DNA of 64,000 nt from Cryptomeria japonica (Eukaryota; Streptophyta; Pinopsida; Cupressales; Cupressaceae), in NCBI RefSeq assembly GCF_030272615.1, contig NC_081410.1, forward strand, positions 190,113,619 to 190,177,618, given 5' to 3'. Below are positions 31,641-43,470 of the stretch, one piece after another. The notes under the pieces were generated by a model. The model was not told the origin of the DNA, did no database searches, and saw only the letters and a program-made list of their open reading frames with translations. The translations under genes and the position numbers were made by a program. The stretch's first letter is position 1. Each line of letters opens with the position of its first letter.

Positions 31641-32426
31641 CTAGTCCACGTTCAGATCAGTAGGAACGGCGGTGTCTCTCAAGATTTTGTCCAGAATAGC
31701 TTTATGAGCGGGGGATATGCGTAAAAGCTCAAGGATGGAGATGAGCGCGGGTGTCTTCCCTAACTGTTCTACAAGGTCATACTCAGGCTTGGTTGATGAA
31801 GAAGCAATATTTTTAGTGGAGGCACCTGGCAACGTAATTTTACCTCAACGAGTTGTAACATGACATTCAGAAGTAGGTTCGGAAGAAGACCCAACACCTC
31901 TTAGGACAATCTTGGGTCGCTGAGGAGGATTCTCAGGGTTTTTGTTCTTGATGGTAATAGTAGAGATATGATTGTCCATCGAGATATGATTGATAGTTGA
32001 ATCATAGTTGTAAGGTGCTCTAGTATAGTTGGCTTGATCATCTGTGACTTTAGCTTTTCCATTGTCATGCTTTGGGAATGGTTCCTTAAACATCTCATGT
32101 TCTTGATTGGATGAGTGTCTCTCAATCTCAATGTCACCTCTATCAATGAGATCTTGCACAATGTTCTTCAGTCGATGACAATTTCCTGTCTTATGACCCT
32201 TGCTCTTATGAAATTCACAATACTCATCATCATTCCACCAATTTGGTTTGACCTTTGGTTCATATGGAGGAAAATCTGGAACTGTGATCACTTTGTTTGC
32301 CACAAGCTTTTTGAAGACTGATTCAAGTGGTTCTCTCAATGGGGTGTACTTCCTTCGTGGTCTAGAAGTTGTTTGAGTATTCACTTGATTGTTTGTAGAA
32401 CTTGATCCCGAAAAGATGAATTTGGG
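31641..32426 (-). pseudogene. C: Gag zinc-knuckle region and tail
   Basis: Continues the Gag frame after TGA 32427-32429. Near 32215 (minus) is EYCEFHKSKGHKTGNC, the C..H..GH..C knuckle typical of Tat Gag, for RNA binding. A further TGA at 31845-31847 precedes EYDLVEQLGKTPALISILEL, the conserved Gag tail, and TAG at 31641-31643 follows NVD, where H has a Gln codon. Confidence 0.75.
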
Positions 32427-34064
32427 TCACACTATATTGGCATCAACAACACCATCATTGACTGTGTTCTTGTTTTTATTCCAAAATCTTGGCTTGTCTT
32501 TCCCTTTAAAGTCATCTTTGTTTTCCTTAAATATCTTGATGACTCCCTGTTCAATTAGAACCTTTTCTGTTGCTAAGCCCTTTTCAATGACATCCTTGAA
32601 GGTAGACAAACAAGCTTTCCTTAGATCATAGCCAATGTCTTTGTTAACATTTTGGATGAACATCTCTACCATTTGTTTTTGTGGAATTTCACAAGAGCAT
32701 CTGCTAGCTAGATTTCTCCATCTTTGCAAAAATGATGCAAAGGACTCTCCTTCTTTTTGCTTAGTGTTGCACAAAGTAGTGACTGATATGTCTGTCTCTA
32801 TATTGTAGGAGAAATGTTGAATAAATGCTTCTGCTAGGTCACCCCATGACTTAATACCAGGTGGAAGTTGGGAGAACCATTCCATAGCTAGATCACCTAA
32901 GCTTTGTGGGAATAATCTCATCAAATATGTCTCTTCTGCTGCTACCTCAATGCAAGCTATGAAAAATTGTCTGATGTGTGCCTTAGGATCCCCTTTTCCT
33001 CTATACTTATCAAATTTAGGTGTCACAAAGTGTGTAGGAAAAGGAGGCATTGGAATGCTCTTGTCAAATGGATAAGGACATATGTCTCTCATTGTGTATG
33101 TTGGCTTTGGTGTATTTATGTCCTCCATTTTCTTTTGTAAATCCCTGATTTGTTGCTCCAAATTGCTCTTAGGTGGAGATCGACTTCTTGAACCATATCC
33201 CATGTTTGAGGCACCAATTGGAGGAGGAGCATATTGCATATATGGATGATATTGATCATACACATGTTCATATGGAGGAGGTCTATATTGATGCGGCATA
33301 TATGGACCACTTGGTATAGATTCATGTTGAGGAACACCATATCTATTTTGTGCATGTATACCATACTCTACAGGCATGTCATGTTCTATTGTATTGCCCC
33401 CAAATTTGACATGAGGTTTCCTTGTGTCCAAATTTTGAGCATGCCTTGGAATATCCCATTGCTTTGGTGGTTGATCCTTAGCATTGATATGTGATTGAGC
33501 ATATTTTTCTCCATAAGACTTCCATAATGGTCTGCAAAGGTGAGTATCATATGTTTGACCATGTGTATGTGGGACCTCTGGTTTTTGAAGCAAAGCTGAT
33601 GGTGATTCAGGTACCATGTGTGGTCCTCTATTTCCTCCACTATTAGGTCTTCTTTGATCCATATTGGAGTGAGGTTGTTGCAAAGGTCTATGTTCCATTA
33701 TTTGAGACATGTCAAAATCATGAGGTATCTTGGCTCCACTTTGTGCCATCATGTGTAAGAAGTATTGTCTATCTCTCCTCATTATTTCCTCAACCAATCG
33801 ATTGAAATGGGGATTCATAATGGATTCTTCCACATCTGTTGAATGTACTGAAAAGTTGTCCACATTGTCATTGTGTGTAACATTGTTGTTTGTAGTGTCT
33901 GCATTTTCCACATTTGGAATGTTTCTATAGACATCCATGTCCGGCAATGTAGTGTGATCAGTATTGAAAAATAAATCATTGTCATACTCATAAGAACTCA
34001 TGTTTGCGGACTCTTGAGCCTCTTTAGTTTCTCTCCTAGATTTTTGAAGACGGGTTTCAACCAT
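32427..34064 (-). CDS. C: Gag polyprotein, N-terminal part with capsid domain
   Basis: 545 residues starting MVETRLQKSRRETKEAQ 2.2 kb after the primer site. The N-terminal half is His/Met/Pro/Tyr rich and looks disordered. A coiled or basic patch is followed at residues about 375-500 by the Retrotrans_gag domain: YLMRLFPQSLGDLAMEWF, LPPGIKSWGDLAEAF and FASFLQRWRNLASRC. Gag packages the element RNA in virus-like particles. It ends at a TGA that looks like a mutated CGA. This is the longest open frame in the window. Confidence 0.85.
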   Translation of the reverse strand: MVETRLQKSRRETKEAQESANMSSYEYDNDLFFNTDHTTLPDMDVYRNIPNVENADTTNNNVTHNDNVDNFSVHSTDVEESIMNPHFNRLVEEIMRRDRQYFLHMMAQSGAKIPHDFDMSQIMEHRPLQQPHSNMDQRRPNSGGNRGPHMVPESPSALLQKPEVPHTHGQTYDTHLCRPLWKSYGEKYAQSHINAKDQPPKQWDIPRHAQNLDTRKPHVKFGGNTIEHDMPVEYGIHAQNRYGVPQHESIPSGPYMPHQYRPPPYEHVYDQYHPYMQYAPPPIGASNMGYGSRSRSPPKSNLEQQIRDLQKKMEDINTPKPTYTMRDICPYPFDKSIPMPPFPTHFVTPKFDKYRGKGDPKAHIRQFFIACIEVAAEETYLMRLFPQSLGDLAMEWFSQLPPGIKSWGDLAEAFIQHFSYNIETDISVTTLCNTKQKEGESFASFLQRWRNLASRCSCEIPQKQMVEMFIQNVNKDIGYDLRKACLSTFKDVIEKGLATEKVLIEQGVIKIFKENKDDFKGKDKPRFWNKNKNTVNDGVVDANIV

Positions 34065-34558
34065 GAACTAGGTATTGACCAAGATGTGTAAGACTAGATG
34101 AAAAATGGAAAGAGTATGAAAGACCAAGAGTTGAATGGAATGTAAATGAATGTGAAGTGTACTTGCAATGTCCAAAGTGTAAGACCAAGTATGTATGTAG
34201 TAGAGTAGGTGTGACTTCCAAAGAGAGGATAGTTTCTCTTGATGAGGTAAGTTGACCTTGACCCTAAGTAAGACCAAATGAGACCCAAAGGTAAGAAACC
34301 TTGATGAGGGACCACTTAGCAAAATGTTGTTGTATGTAGTATGTTGACAAAGTATGATGAGGACAAGCAAGTGACCTTTTGACTCGAGTTTAGACTAGTG
34401 TGAATGTGAAATGAGATGTGGAGCAATGATGGACTATGTGAGACCCAAAGACAGGTTGAATGCTAGATGAAACCTGAAGAAACAACCTAGGAAGCTCAAG
34501 TATTCTGAAACTGATTTCTCTTGTTTGCTGGACTGTGAAATTTTCTTGCAATTTTTGA

Positions 34559-34715
34559 ACACAGACGCGCCTGTATACTGCACAGACGCGGTTATCTGAC
34601 GCAGACGTGTTTCTATTCAACACAGATGCTTTTATAAATACAGACGCTATTCTGCCCTTCATAGACACGTTTATATGACCCAGACGCGGTTAAAACAGAC
34701 ACAGACGCGTTTCTG
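34559..34715 (-). repeat. C: leader CG-core array 1
   Basis: About nine units of 15-22 bases with acacagacgcg-like cores on the plus strand, so CGCGTCTGTGT on the coding strand, opposite to the 3' array. Confidence 0.78.
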
Positions 34716-35934
34716 TAAAATTTGTGTAATTTTTCCAATCTGTGAAGTCATTTTGTTGTGACCAAATCTGACTGTTTGACTGTTTGTCGTGACAAGAGGA
34801 CACAATATTGATGAGGACTCAATGTTTGCAAGTGTTTAGACTTCAAAATGACTCCAAGAAAGTGTGTTGTTTGATGTAAAATTGTTTTGCATACACTTGA
34901 AGACACAAAAGACACAATGTTTTGTTGTTTGGTCTTGATTGTTTGAATGTTTAACATAAGTCAAGCACAATTCTTATGGCTGGCCAAGACAATAGTTGTT
35001 GATCTCACATAGGGTTTTACCCCCGAGGCTACGCTATTCAGAGCAGATACTTAGATGCTTGACCTCACTGGCTCCACCCTCGGCACTCACTTCTCGGGTC
35101 AGCCAAGCATCAGTCCCCATGAAAACTCCCCATGGCGAACTTTGTATCTCTACTAAGAACCGTATGTGTGTGGGCCGCTACCAGAGGTCCGACCTCCTGC
35201 CCCAACAACTAGAAGGATTTGGGCTTCTAAAACAAAATGGTGCTAGTAAGGGCATCCGCTCGTGTGGCCATACATGCGGCACTTTCAGCTCTATAAATAC
35301 AGAAGGCTCCCAGCCGGTAGGGGTGACGCCCTACAAATGATCAAATAAATTTGATCAAACGGGTTTATGGGGAGACATAGTGTCGGTATGAACTAATCAG
35401 CACACGTTATTCATAGTTTTCACCATGAATACATTTGATTATAGTGGTTCGAAAGAGGTGGGTTTTCCTCGCTACCACTTGGGTTGTTCTCTTCTCACTA
35501 GTAGTCCTAATGACCACACGGGAAGACAGACCCTCTAAAGATTAAACAAAAAGAGCCTATTGCTCAAGACACAAAAGACAATGATTCAATTTTAGTGCAC
35601 CAATGGAAGTGTTTGCTATTCTATGAAAACAAAGCACAGAACAAAAATTCAAAACCCTAGCCAAGGACCTGCAACAAAATTTGTTAGTAGTTTGGGTTGT
35701 TTGACATAATCACCCCTTCCTGCAAACACACAAGTTAGGTACATTTTAGAAACCCAAAAGACTTTGTGACATAGGGGCCTTCAACAAAATGTTTTGCTTC
35801 CAAAACAAGCTGCACCAATTTAGTTAGCTAGATCTGAAAGTGTTAGTCCAAAAATAAACCAGATCTGAAACCCTAAGTACAAAATCCAAAAATTGAATCA
35901 ATGCAAACTTCAAATTTTTGAAACAGTAAATACA

Positions 35935-36195
35935 CAGATGCTGTTACCCTCAACACAGACGCATCTGGATAACATAGACGCGGTTCTATGATGCACAGAC
36001 GCGCCTAAAAATCATAGACGCTCCTTTCCGACACAGACGTGGGTAAAAATAACACAGACGTGTTTCTGAAACACAGACGCTCCTTTCTGAAACCTGCAAA
36101 ATAAAATTTGTCGAAAACATAGACGCGATTCCAGATCCCGCAAACGCGCTAGAAAATCAAAGACGCGATCCGAAAGTTCACAGACGCGGAAAAAA
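35935..36195 (-). repeat. C: leader CG-core array 2
   Basis: About thirteen units (acacagatgct, acacagacgcatc, catagacgcggtt, cacagacgcgcc and others), same orientation as array 1, ending about 90 bases before the primer site. Confidence 0.78.
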
Positions 36196-36283
36196 AAACT
36201 AAAATGCTGTCGAAAAATGTCCGATCTGCAACTTCAAAAATGCAAAATCTGCAACAAGGAGGTTAGATGCAAAGGGACAAGAG

Positions 36284-36303
36284 TCCCACCGGGCGTGCCA
36301 AAA
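36284..36303 (-). other. C: primer-binding site
   Basis: Minus strand TTTTGGCACGCCCGGTGGGA immediately after the 5' LTR; TGG starts three bases in, as expected for a tRNA ending CCA. I could not assign the tRNA; it differs from the tRNA-Trp sites of D and E. Confidence 0.7.
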
Positions 36304-37062
36304 TGTATATGGTGAAAATGGATACAATAATAACAATATTGAAAGGCTAAATGAATTCAACCACCAAACCCTAGCCTAACAACAACAAAGATCCACCATA
36401 ACATATGAAGATTACCTAAGACAATGTAAATAAAACAAAATCACAAAGATTATACCCTCACATGTCCAATAGGGTTTTGATCTCCATTCTTCCTATCTCC
36501 ATTGATCTTGCTTGATATATTTGCTCTCAGATTTTATGTGCACAAGAGCTCAACAAAGAACGAAATGTGGTTGCAAGTAGGATCGTAGTGTAGTAAAAAA
36601 TGATCATTAGTGTTTGATAATGAAGGAAGCATCTCCTTAAATAGAAGACACAATATGAAATGGAGGAATAAGATTGAGAGGTGTAAAAAGGAGGTCGGCT
36701 ATGATTAGAGGGTAGGTAAAAGAAATAATAAAATAATGAAAGGGGTAGGTAGTGTATGAATTAAGAGATGAATGACATGTGTCATGTGTAGAAAAAGATA
36801 ATGAATTAATTAAATAAATAAAGATTTATTTAATTAATAGAAGAAGTGGGATCAATTAAATAAATAAAATATTTATTTAATTTAAGAAAAGGATAATTTA
36901 AATAAATAAATGTATTTATTTAAATGAGAAATAAGGCTAGAAGAGGATAGATGAATTAATTAAATAAATAAAGCTTTATTTAATTAATAGAAGAATTAAG
37001 CTTAGATAATTAAATAAATAAAATATTTATTTAATTAGACATGACAATTTGAGGTGTCTACA
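36304..37062 (-). repeat. 5' LTR of C (759 bp)
   Basis: Near-identical partner of 27044-27802. A TATA-like ctatttaagg on the minus strand lies at 36635-36644. U3 AT palindromes are at 36800-37040. Confidence 0.92.
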
Positions 37063-37067
37063 ATAAC

Positions 37068-37538
37068 ATACTGTGGCAATATTTACAACACTAATGTCCA
37101 CTTGAGTTAGACATTAGTAGTATCATGTGATTACTTCCCTCTATCATTCCTTATGCTCTTCAGCATCTCTGATGTTCGATCTTTCAGTCATCTCCTTGAA
37201 TATCTCTTCTTGCAACTAGCGTGATAGGAGAGCTTCCACCGCAACATCATTTATTCCCTACACTTCAAAAGAAATAACATACAAGAACATACATACATAT
37301 TTTAATTAATCAAGACATCTATTAATTTCACACATTAAATAATCCATATGGAAACATGAATGAATAACATGGCTGCAGGAATAAACTGGGAAAGACAAAA
37401 CATGTTTTAATAGGTTCAGGCTAACATCTGAAATACATATAGTAAACTTTCGATACATCATTACTATTATGTAAATAAAAATATGACAAAAGCTTAAGAG
37501 TTCTAAGGATAAAAATATGCCAATGCCTCAACTCATCA
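37068..37538 (-). repeat. 3' LTR of B, proximal piece
   Basis: Continues the LTR of B after C, matching 46800-47280. It ends ctcatca at 37538, so on the minus strand the LTR starts TGATGAG. Confidence 0.88.
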
Positions 37539-37553
37539 TGCCCCCCAACTTTA
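37539..37553 (-). other. B: polypurine tract
   Basis: Minus strand TTAAAGTTGGGGGGCA (37539-37554) directly at the LTR edge. Confidence 0.8.
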
Positions 37554-37652
37554 AGGTCTTGCTGATCCTCCAGCAAGAGGAAATTTTTTGATTCTTGCAC
37601 TAACTCTTAGGTCACCAATGGTTCCTTGCCTTGTTCCTTCTGAAGCTAAATT

Positions 37653-39844
37653 TCAGTAAAACCCTTTCATATTTTCCAACCTGGACCATCTTGCCTCTTC
37701 AATAACTTCTTTATAGGGCTTATCTGTAGTCTTACATCCCAATAATGGCCACATAAGAATAGGAGGCTGAATGATCAAAGGTAACCAGTTATTGGTTTTC
37801 ACTCTGCCCAGTTGTATATATTTAGGGGCTCTTTGCATAGCTGCATGGAAATTTGGCAGTGAATGAGGTTCTCCCTGTTTCAATTCTTTTGGCAAATTAT
37901 TCTAACGCTAAGTTAAGCCATCAATTGCAGCTACACTTTCATTTTGAACTAAATGCTCATATGCTTGGAATATTTCTTCTCTCATCGACAACACTAGATT
38001 CCTAACATCTTGCCTTACCAACAACTTTTGCCTTTCATAATAAAGAACTCTTGGATCTTTTATGGCAATGGACAATCAAATTCAAAATCATTGTGTGCTC
38101 TGGCTTGTGCCCCCATGCTGATCTCATTTTGAATCCATGACAATAAAGCCTTTATGTCGATATCACCAATGTATAACAAGGGATTCCACTCACTATCATA
38201 AGCTACAACATAGTTATGCAAATAAAGTTCACACAAAAAAAATTTCACAGCTGCTGGGGAAGTCTGGTAAGCATCATAAAATTCCTCAGGGGTTTCTAAA
38301 GAGGGGCTAAGGTTCTTGACAATGCGATTCAATTTGAAATTTAAATATCGCTCCCATAAATGCAAAGCATAAACTCTTGGCGGTGCCCTACATTGCATCA
38401 ATTAGGGGACCATACTAGTGATTATATCAACTTTAGCCTCTAATTCTTCAATTTTATTATCCCTCTTTTCAATTTCCCTTTGTTGTTTGTCAATAATCAC
38501 CTGTAATCTAGCCCTCTCTATTTCCCATTGCCTATAAAATTATAACGTAATAGATAAACTTCTTAGGGATGATGGAGGTCTAATAGCTGTTACCTTAGGC
38601 CGTGGAATCTCTTCAATGGGTTCCTCAAGCTGCTTTGCCACATATGCCAGATTTGAGAGTCTATCAACATCATCTTCCTTCTGAGTTTCAACATCTGCAA
38701 GGCTCCCTTCTTCTGATATTTCCACAGAAATAACCTTTGCTAGATCACCTGTTGGACGAGCCTTCTGGGTTTTGCTCCGAGTCCTTCTCACATAAACCTT
38801 TGGAGTGGCTGCAGGAATGGTTTCTACCCATGGCTTTGCTGCAAGAGTATTTCTTTTTGACCTACGTCTCTTGGCTGCAAGAGTATTTCTTTTCGACCTA
38901 CGCCTCTTGGCTGCAGGAGAAACTTGAGTTGCCTGCTGTTGAACCATAGGTTCATCATTTGCATCAATTATTTCCAGTTCTTTCCAATTCTTTCTCTTTT
39001 CTTTTAGAAGATGCCACTTCTTTATGAAAAGAAGTGGAGGGTTGCTCAATGCTTGTCTTAGCCATCTCTTTCTCCGTAACAGTAATAACTCCTTTAGCGG
39101 TAGGAGATTCATTCTCTGAAGAAACTATAGGAGAAGAGGGTTCTTCAATATTTTCTTTTTCAACTGTTAGCTCAACTGCAACAGGAGCATATTCAAACCT
39201 AAACTATAATATGTCTTCAAATACCCCCATTCCATCCATGAAATATCCCTAAGAGAACATTCTACCAGCAATTTAATCAGACCATGATGGCTGACAGAAC
39301 AATTTCCATTTTTCCGTGTTTCTTTGGCACTTATGGAAATGAGGTGGTATAGAAAATTAGAAACACTCACTCTCCGGCCATGCCGTAAATGACTAAGCAA
39401 TTTGAAACAGGGTGAGTGTAAATTTGAATACCTCCCTTCACAAATAATGTACTTCATTATATATAAATCTACCTGGGGCCACTTTGTTGCAAGGGAAACC
39501 CTCCTAGTTCCTTGCTTGTCCATTGTTAGAGGTCCATATGTAGGAAGTGTAAACTCTGCTCTGGTGCTTTTGGCATCTTTTGATTTTGGAAATAATTCTC
39601 CTTCCCACGGCAACCCTGTAACTTCAACTATCCGCTGCTTTGTAGCAATGACCCTTAATCCTTTAACAGTAGCCTCTCCTTCATTGAATGAATGCATAAA
39701 CTTTGAGGTAATTTCTTCATTATAATCCCTTATTTTCAGAAAGTGGACAATCCAACCATGCTGCCTGAAATAATGCTCATAAAGAGAATCCCGTAGCAAC
39801 CCATCATGGACTGTTGGTTCATGGTAGATTGGATCTTCACCCAT
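37653..39844 (-). pseudogene. B: extra 3' ORF after integrase (Athila ORF3 position)
   Basis: About 730 codons in pieces. 39844-39167 encodes 225 residues (MGEDPIYHEPTVHDG, EATVKGLRVIATKQRI, LPWEGELFP), similar in style to the plant retrotransposon domain that follows Athila pol. A frame change then gives SENESPTAKGVITVTEKEMA, and 38950-38540 has a duplicated basic motif, AAKRRRSKRNTL, that looks like a nuclear localisation signal. 38401-38060 (YALHLWERYLNFKLNR) and 37895-37653 follow. I see no signal peptide or membrane span, so an envelope role is not supported. Two or more frameshifts and stops. Confidence 0.6.
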
Positions 39845-40411
39845 TTCTTAATCTGTTAATGTAGCAAACTCTGCAGCTGAGAAATGAAGAACTGAAATAT
39901 TCTATAGACTGAAAATTGAAACTTTCTTACCTATTTCCAAATTCGGTGGTAGAGTTTGGCGACAGAGTTTATTACTTTCTTATGCCAAAGAATATCTTAG
40001 AAATGACGGCAAGCAATCAAATCAAGGTATCGAAAAGGATGAGTAATTACTAATTTTAGAAACCGAACCATAAAACACCCCCCAACTTACTTTGGCACTT
40101 GTCCACATAGGCTAAAAGGATTTAGGAAAGTATACGTGGATTTAGCAAAGGCAATAGTCATAATGAAATCATAAATGCCTAATTAGAATAAATAAAATAT
40201 GTACATACCTGCAGTCGTGCAAAAAGAATGGAGAAATGAAATGAAATGACAGATAAGGAAATGAGATGGGATGACGTGGATGGAAAATTTTATTTATGGA
40301 GAATAATATTTCCATAAGACATGGAAATATTTTTGTGAAATGACACGAGGAGAATTATGAAGTGGCAAGAATGTTCACTGCAGTGGCTGAAGGAACCTTA
40401 CCTCCAATACC

Positions 40412-41649
40412 TTACTCAATTGCAGAAGGAACTTGATCAGTGGCTGCAGGAACTTGATCAGTTACTGTAGGAACTCGTGTTTCATCCTTTTTAGAAAGTT
40501 GTTGCAGGAACTCCTCTTTGTTGGCCGGCTTATGATAAAGACACAATCTGTGACCATTTACCAAAAGCTTGAACCGAACCGGGTCAATTATGGTCAAATG
40601 AACAACTCCATTGTTGAAAACTTCCTCTATCTCATATGGACCTAACCATTTGGTTTGCAACTTTCCCATAGTATTTTTATATCTGGAGTCATACAATATT
40701 GCCCAGTCACCTGCTTTGAACTTTTTCTCTTTGTTGTATTTATCATGCCACTTTGCTCTCTGATTTTGTATCAGTTCTATCTACTGGACAACCAATTTTC
40801 TCCATTCATCTAAAGAATTCTATTGTTGAATACATTCTTTTTGTGCTTTAGAAAGTGTCATATTTAATTGCAAAGCTATCCTCAAAGTTTTATGCTCAAA
40901 CTCAATAGGCATCATTGCTGCTTTTCCATACACCATCTCAAAAGGTGTAAAACCAATTGGTGTCTTCCAAGTTGTTCTGTATGCCCAAATTACTTGTGAA
41001 AGTCTATGAGACCAGTCTTTTTTATGAACTACTGTCTTGGTAAGAATAGCCTCAAGCTTCCCATTTGTAACCTCTACTTGTCCATTAGCTTGTGGATGAT
41101 GAGTAGATTTTTGGTGCCTTATATTGTATTCATTGACCAATGCTGCAATCAATGTTGAAGTAAATTGTGGGCCTTGGTCTGATACAATTTCCCTTGGTAC
41201 TCCATATCTTGTAAATATCTCCTCATAAAGGAACTCAACCACCTTATTATCTCTTGCATGTGTCATGGCGCGAGCGTCCACCCATTGGTTACATAATCTA
41301 TACATACTAAAATGTAGGATTTGCCATTAGAAGGGGGATCAATTGGGCCAACAAAATCTAATCCCCATTTATCAAACGGTGCAACCAATATTTGTGGATA
41401 CAATGGAATCTCATCAGATTTAGTAGGTCTCCCCATGCGCTAGCATCTGTCACATTTTCTTATACAGTATTTTGAGTGTTGTTCTTTTAGCAACAAAATG
41501 CCCTCCACATGGCTCATCATGACATGCATGCATGATATCATATGTTTCATCTTCTTTTACACATCTTCTCATGACTTGGCCAGGGCCATTATAAAACAAA
41601 CAATCAACAATCCATGAGAAGTTAAAGCTTTTCTCCACTAACAACCTTC
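40412..41649 (-). pseudogene. B: integrase
   Basis: Zinc-finger part HACHDEPCGGHFVAKRTT then KCDRC (with a stop after it), HHCC type. Core: FDKWGLDFVGPIDPP (first Asp), a frameshift near 41305, WVDARAMTHARDNKV, EIVSDQGPQFTS (second Asp) and NGQVEVTNGKLEAIL (Glu). The GPY/F module WLGPYEIEEVFNNG is at about 40660-40600. The DDE triad is present but split over three frames. 39845-40411 holds no gene that I can identify; it separates integrase from the extra ORF. Confidence 0.82.
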
Positions 41650-42206
41650 TTTCCTTAGGAAAGAAATGAAGTGGCATTTTAGCAACAATTAAATAGTTGG
41701 CAATATCAACATACCAGGGAGTGTGCACTTGTATAAGGAATAGAAGTTCATTCGGAAAAGCATCATCTATGGCTATAGGATCTTCCTGTAACTGAAGTCT
41801 TGAAAGATAATCTGCAACCACATTGGACTTTCCTGGTTTATCAATAACTGTGATATCAAATTCCTGCATCAACAATAGCCAACGAGCTAATCTACCGATA
41901 ATTGAAGGCTTATTCATGAGATATCCGATTACCGTATGATCAATAAATACAAATATGGGATACCTTGTTATATAGTGCCTGAATTTGTTGAGTACATATA
42001 TAACCGCTAACATTTCCTTTTCAACGACTATGTAATTTAACTCAGGCCCCTGCAAGTTCTTGCTAATATAATATATTCCACTTTCCAAGTTATCAATCTT
42101 CTATCCTAAGACTGTGCCTATTGCATAATCAGATGTATCTATATGAATTTGAAATGGCAAAGACCAATTCACACATTTAAGAACTGGTGCTTGGGTCAAA
42201 GTGTGC
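41650..42206 (-). pseudogene. B: RNase H
   Basis: A single RNase H with the blocks IYYISKNLQGPELNY, EKEMLAVIYVLNKFRHY, FVFIDHTVIGYLM and KPGKSNVVADYLSRL. The end blends into the connection to integrase (FNFSWIVDCLFYNGPG). A stop lies near 42089. Athila elements have one RNase H, unlike the two in A and H. Confidence 0.78.
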
Positions 42207-43437
42207 TTAAGCTTCATTGCATGAAGAAGTCCATTTAAATTCCATATCCTTGGTAAGTAGAGAATATAAGGGACTTGCAATTTTGCTGAAATCTTTGATA
42301 AACCTTCTATAGGATCCAACATGACCAAGGAAACTTCTAACATCTTTTTGTTTTATCGGTGCATTGATATTTTGAATTACTTCACTTTTTGATGGGTCAA
42401 CCTGTATTCCTTTTATAGAGATATGATGACCAAGGACTATTCCTTCCTGCATCACTATGAAGCACTTCTCACTGTTTAATGACAAACTATAGTCTTCACA
42501 CGGTTGCAAAACTTTCTTCAGGTTCCCTAATGCTTCTTCAAATTCAGAACCATAAGTTGTAAAGTCATCCATATAAATTTTCATGATGTCTCGAGAAATA
42601 TTTGAAAATATACTAATCACTGCTCTTTGAAAAGTGGCCGGAGCATTACACAATCTAAAAGGAAGAACAAAATATGCATATGTTCCCCAAGGACAAGTAA
42701 ATGTGGTCTTCTCTTGGTCCTCTAGGGCTATCTGAATCTAATTGTAACCACTGAATCCATCAAGAAATGAAAAGTATCTCTTCCCAGCCAAAGAGTCTAA
42801 TACCTGATCCACAAATGGAAATGGAAAATGATCTTTTCTTGTTGCCAAGTTCAAATCTCTATAATCAACACATACCCTCTATTTCCCTCCTTTCTTAGGA
42901 ACTATTACCAAAGGTGATACCCATTGGCTATCAGAGATAGGATAGATAAACCCAACCTTTAACAACTTCTGCAATTCCTTTTTAACTTTCTTTTAATGCA
43001 GGATTGATTCTTCTTTGTGGTTGTCTGAGTGGGCAACATTCTTCTTTTATATAGATACAGTGAGTACAAACTGTTGGATCTATTCCATGCATGTCCTTTT
43101 AATCCCATGCAAAGGCATGTTTATGACATTTAAGCAAGTTCATGAGTACTACTTTTTGAGTATCTACAAGATCACTATTGATATTCAAATATTTATTCAA
43201 ATCAACTTCTATTTTGATAGTAAGATCAATCTGGGATATATCAGAAAAATGAGAAATACATACTTCCTGCGGCAACAGAGTATGCAATATATCAGTGGCT
43301 GCAGGAAAGTCTAAATCAACAATATTTGGTACCAACTCCTGCAATTGTTGTTCTTGTTTTAACTCATTTGTTAGAATTTTATAAAGAATCGAGTCTTCAT
43401 ATTGTAATTGCATGAATGGCCCTCGATTAATCATCAT
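42207..43437 (-). pseudogene. B: reverse transcriptase
   Basis: Pre-RT NLLKCHKHAFAWD, then a degraded stretch with WVSPLVIVPKKGGK, CVDYRDLNLATRKDHFP and FLDGFSGYN, each followed by a TAG where Trp or Gln is expected. From 42653: CNAPATFQRAVISIF, the catalytic YMDD (KIYMDDFTTYG) and LGHHISIKGIQVDPSK, then the thumb FLGHVGSYRRFIKDF. YMDDF is usual for this group. Inactive because of stops and at least one frameshift. Confidence 0.85.
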
Positions 43438-43470
43438 AAGGTGATTAATAGAGTCAACTCCCTCAGATTC

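Larger units (their letters stand above)
34065..36283 (-). other. C: long 5' leader
   Basis: 2.2 kb with no credible coding on either strand. It contains two CG-core arrays (34559-34715, 35935-36195). The segment 34977-35550 is richer in GC than its surroundings, with a plus-strand ctataaata (35292-35300) and a palindrome gatcaaataaatttgatc (35340-35357). A 114-codon plus-strand frame (34996-35340) has no features of a protein. Parts resemble the E leader (tgggcttctaaaa at 35219 and at 987). Confidence 0.65.
27044..37062 (-). mobile_element. Element C: youngest Tat-lineage element, internally deleted
   Basis: 10,019 bp, two LTRs of 759 bp with about eight differences by eye (about 1%), TSD ataac. 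On the minus strand: LTR, primer site, 2.2-kb leader, one frame for Gag, zinc knuckle, protease, G-patch and the first two thirds of RT (34064-29010), a deletion scar at 29084-29085, the antisense-gene remnant, PPT, LTR. The end of RT, both RNase H domains, integrase and most of the PMD gene are gone. C inserted into the 3' LTR of B. Confidence 0.92.

Noticed and set aside
34996-35340. 114-codon plus-strand frame in the leader of C
   Set aside because: No homology or domain; the leader is non-coding in related elements.
37653-39844. Retroviral envelope gene in B
   Set aside because: No signal peptide, membrane span or fusion-like segment is visible.
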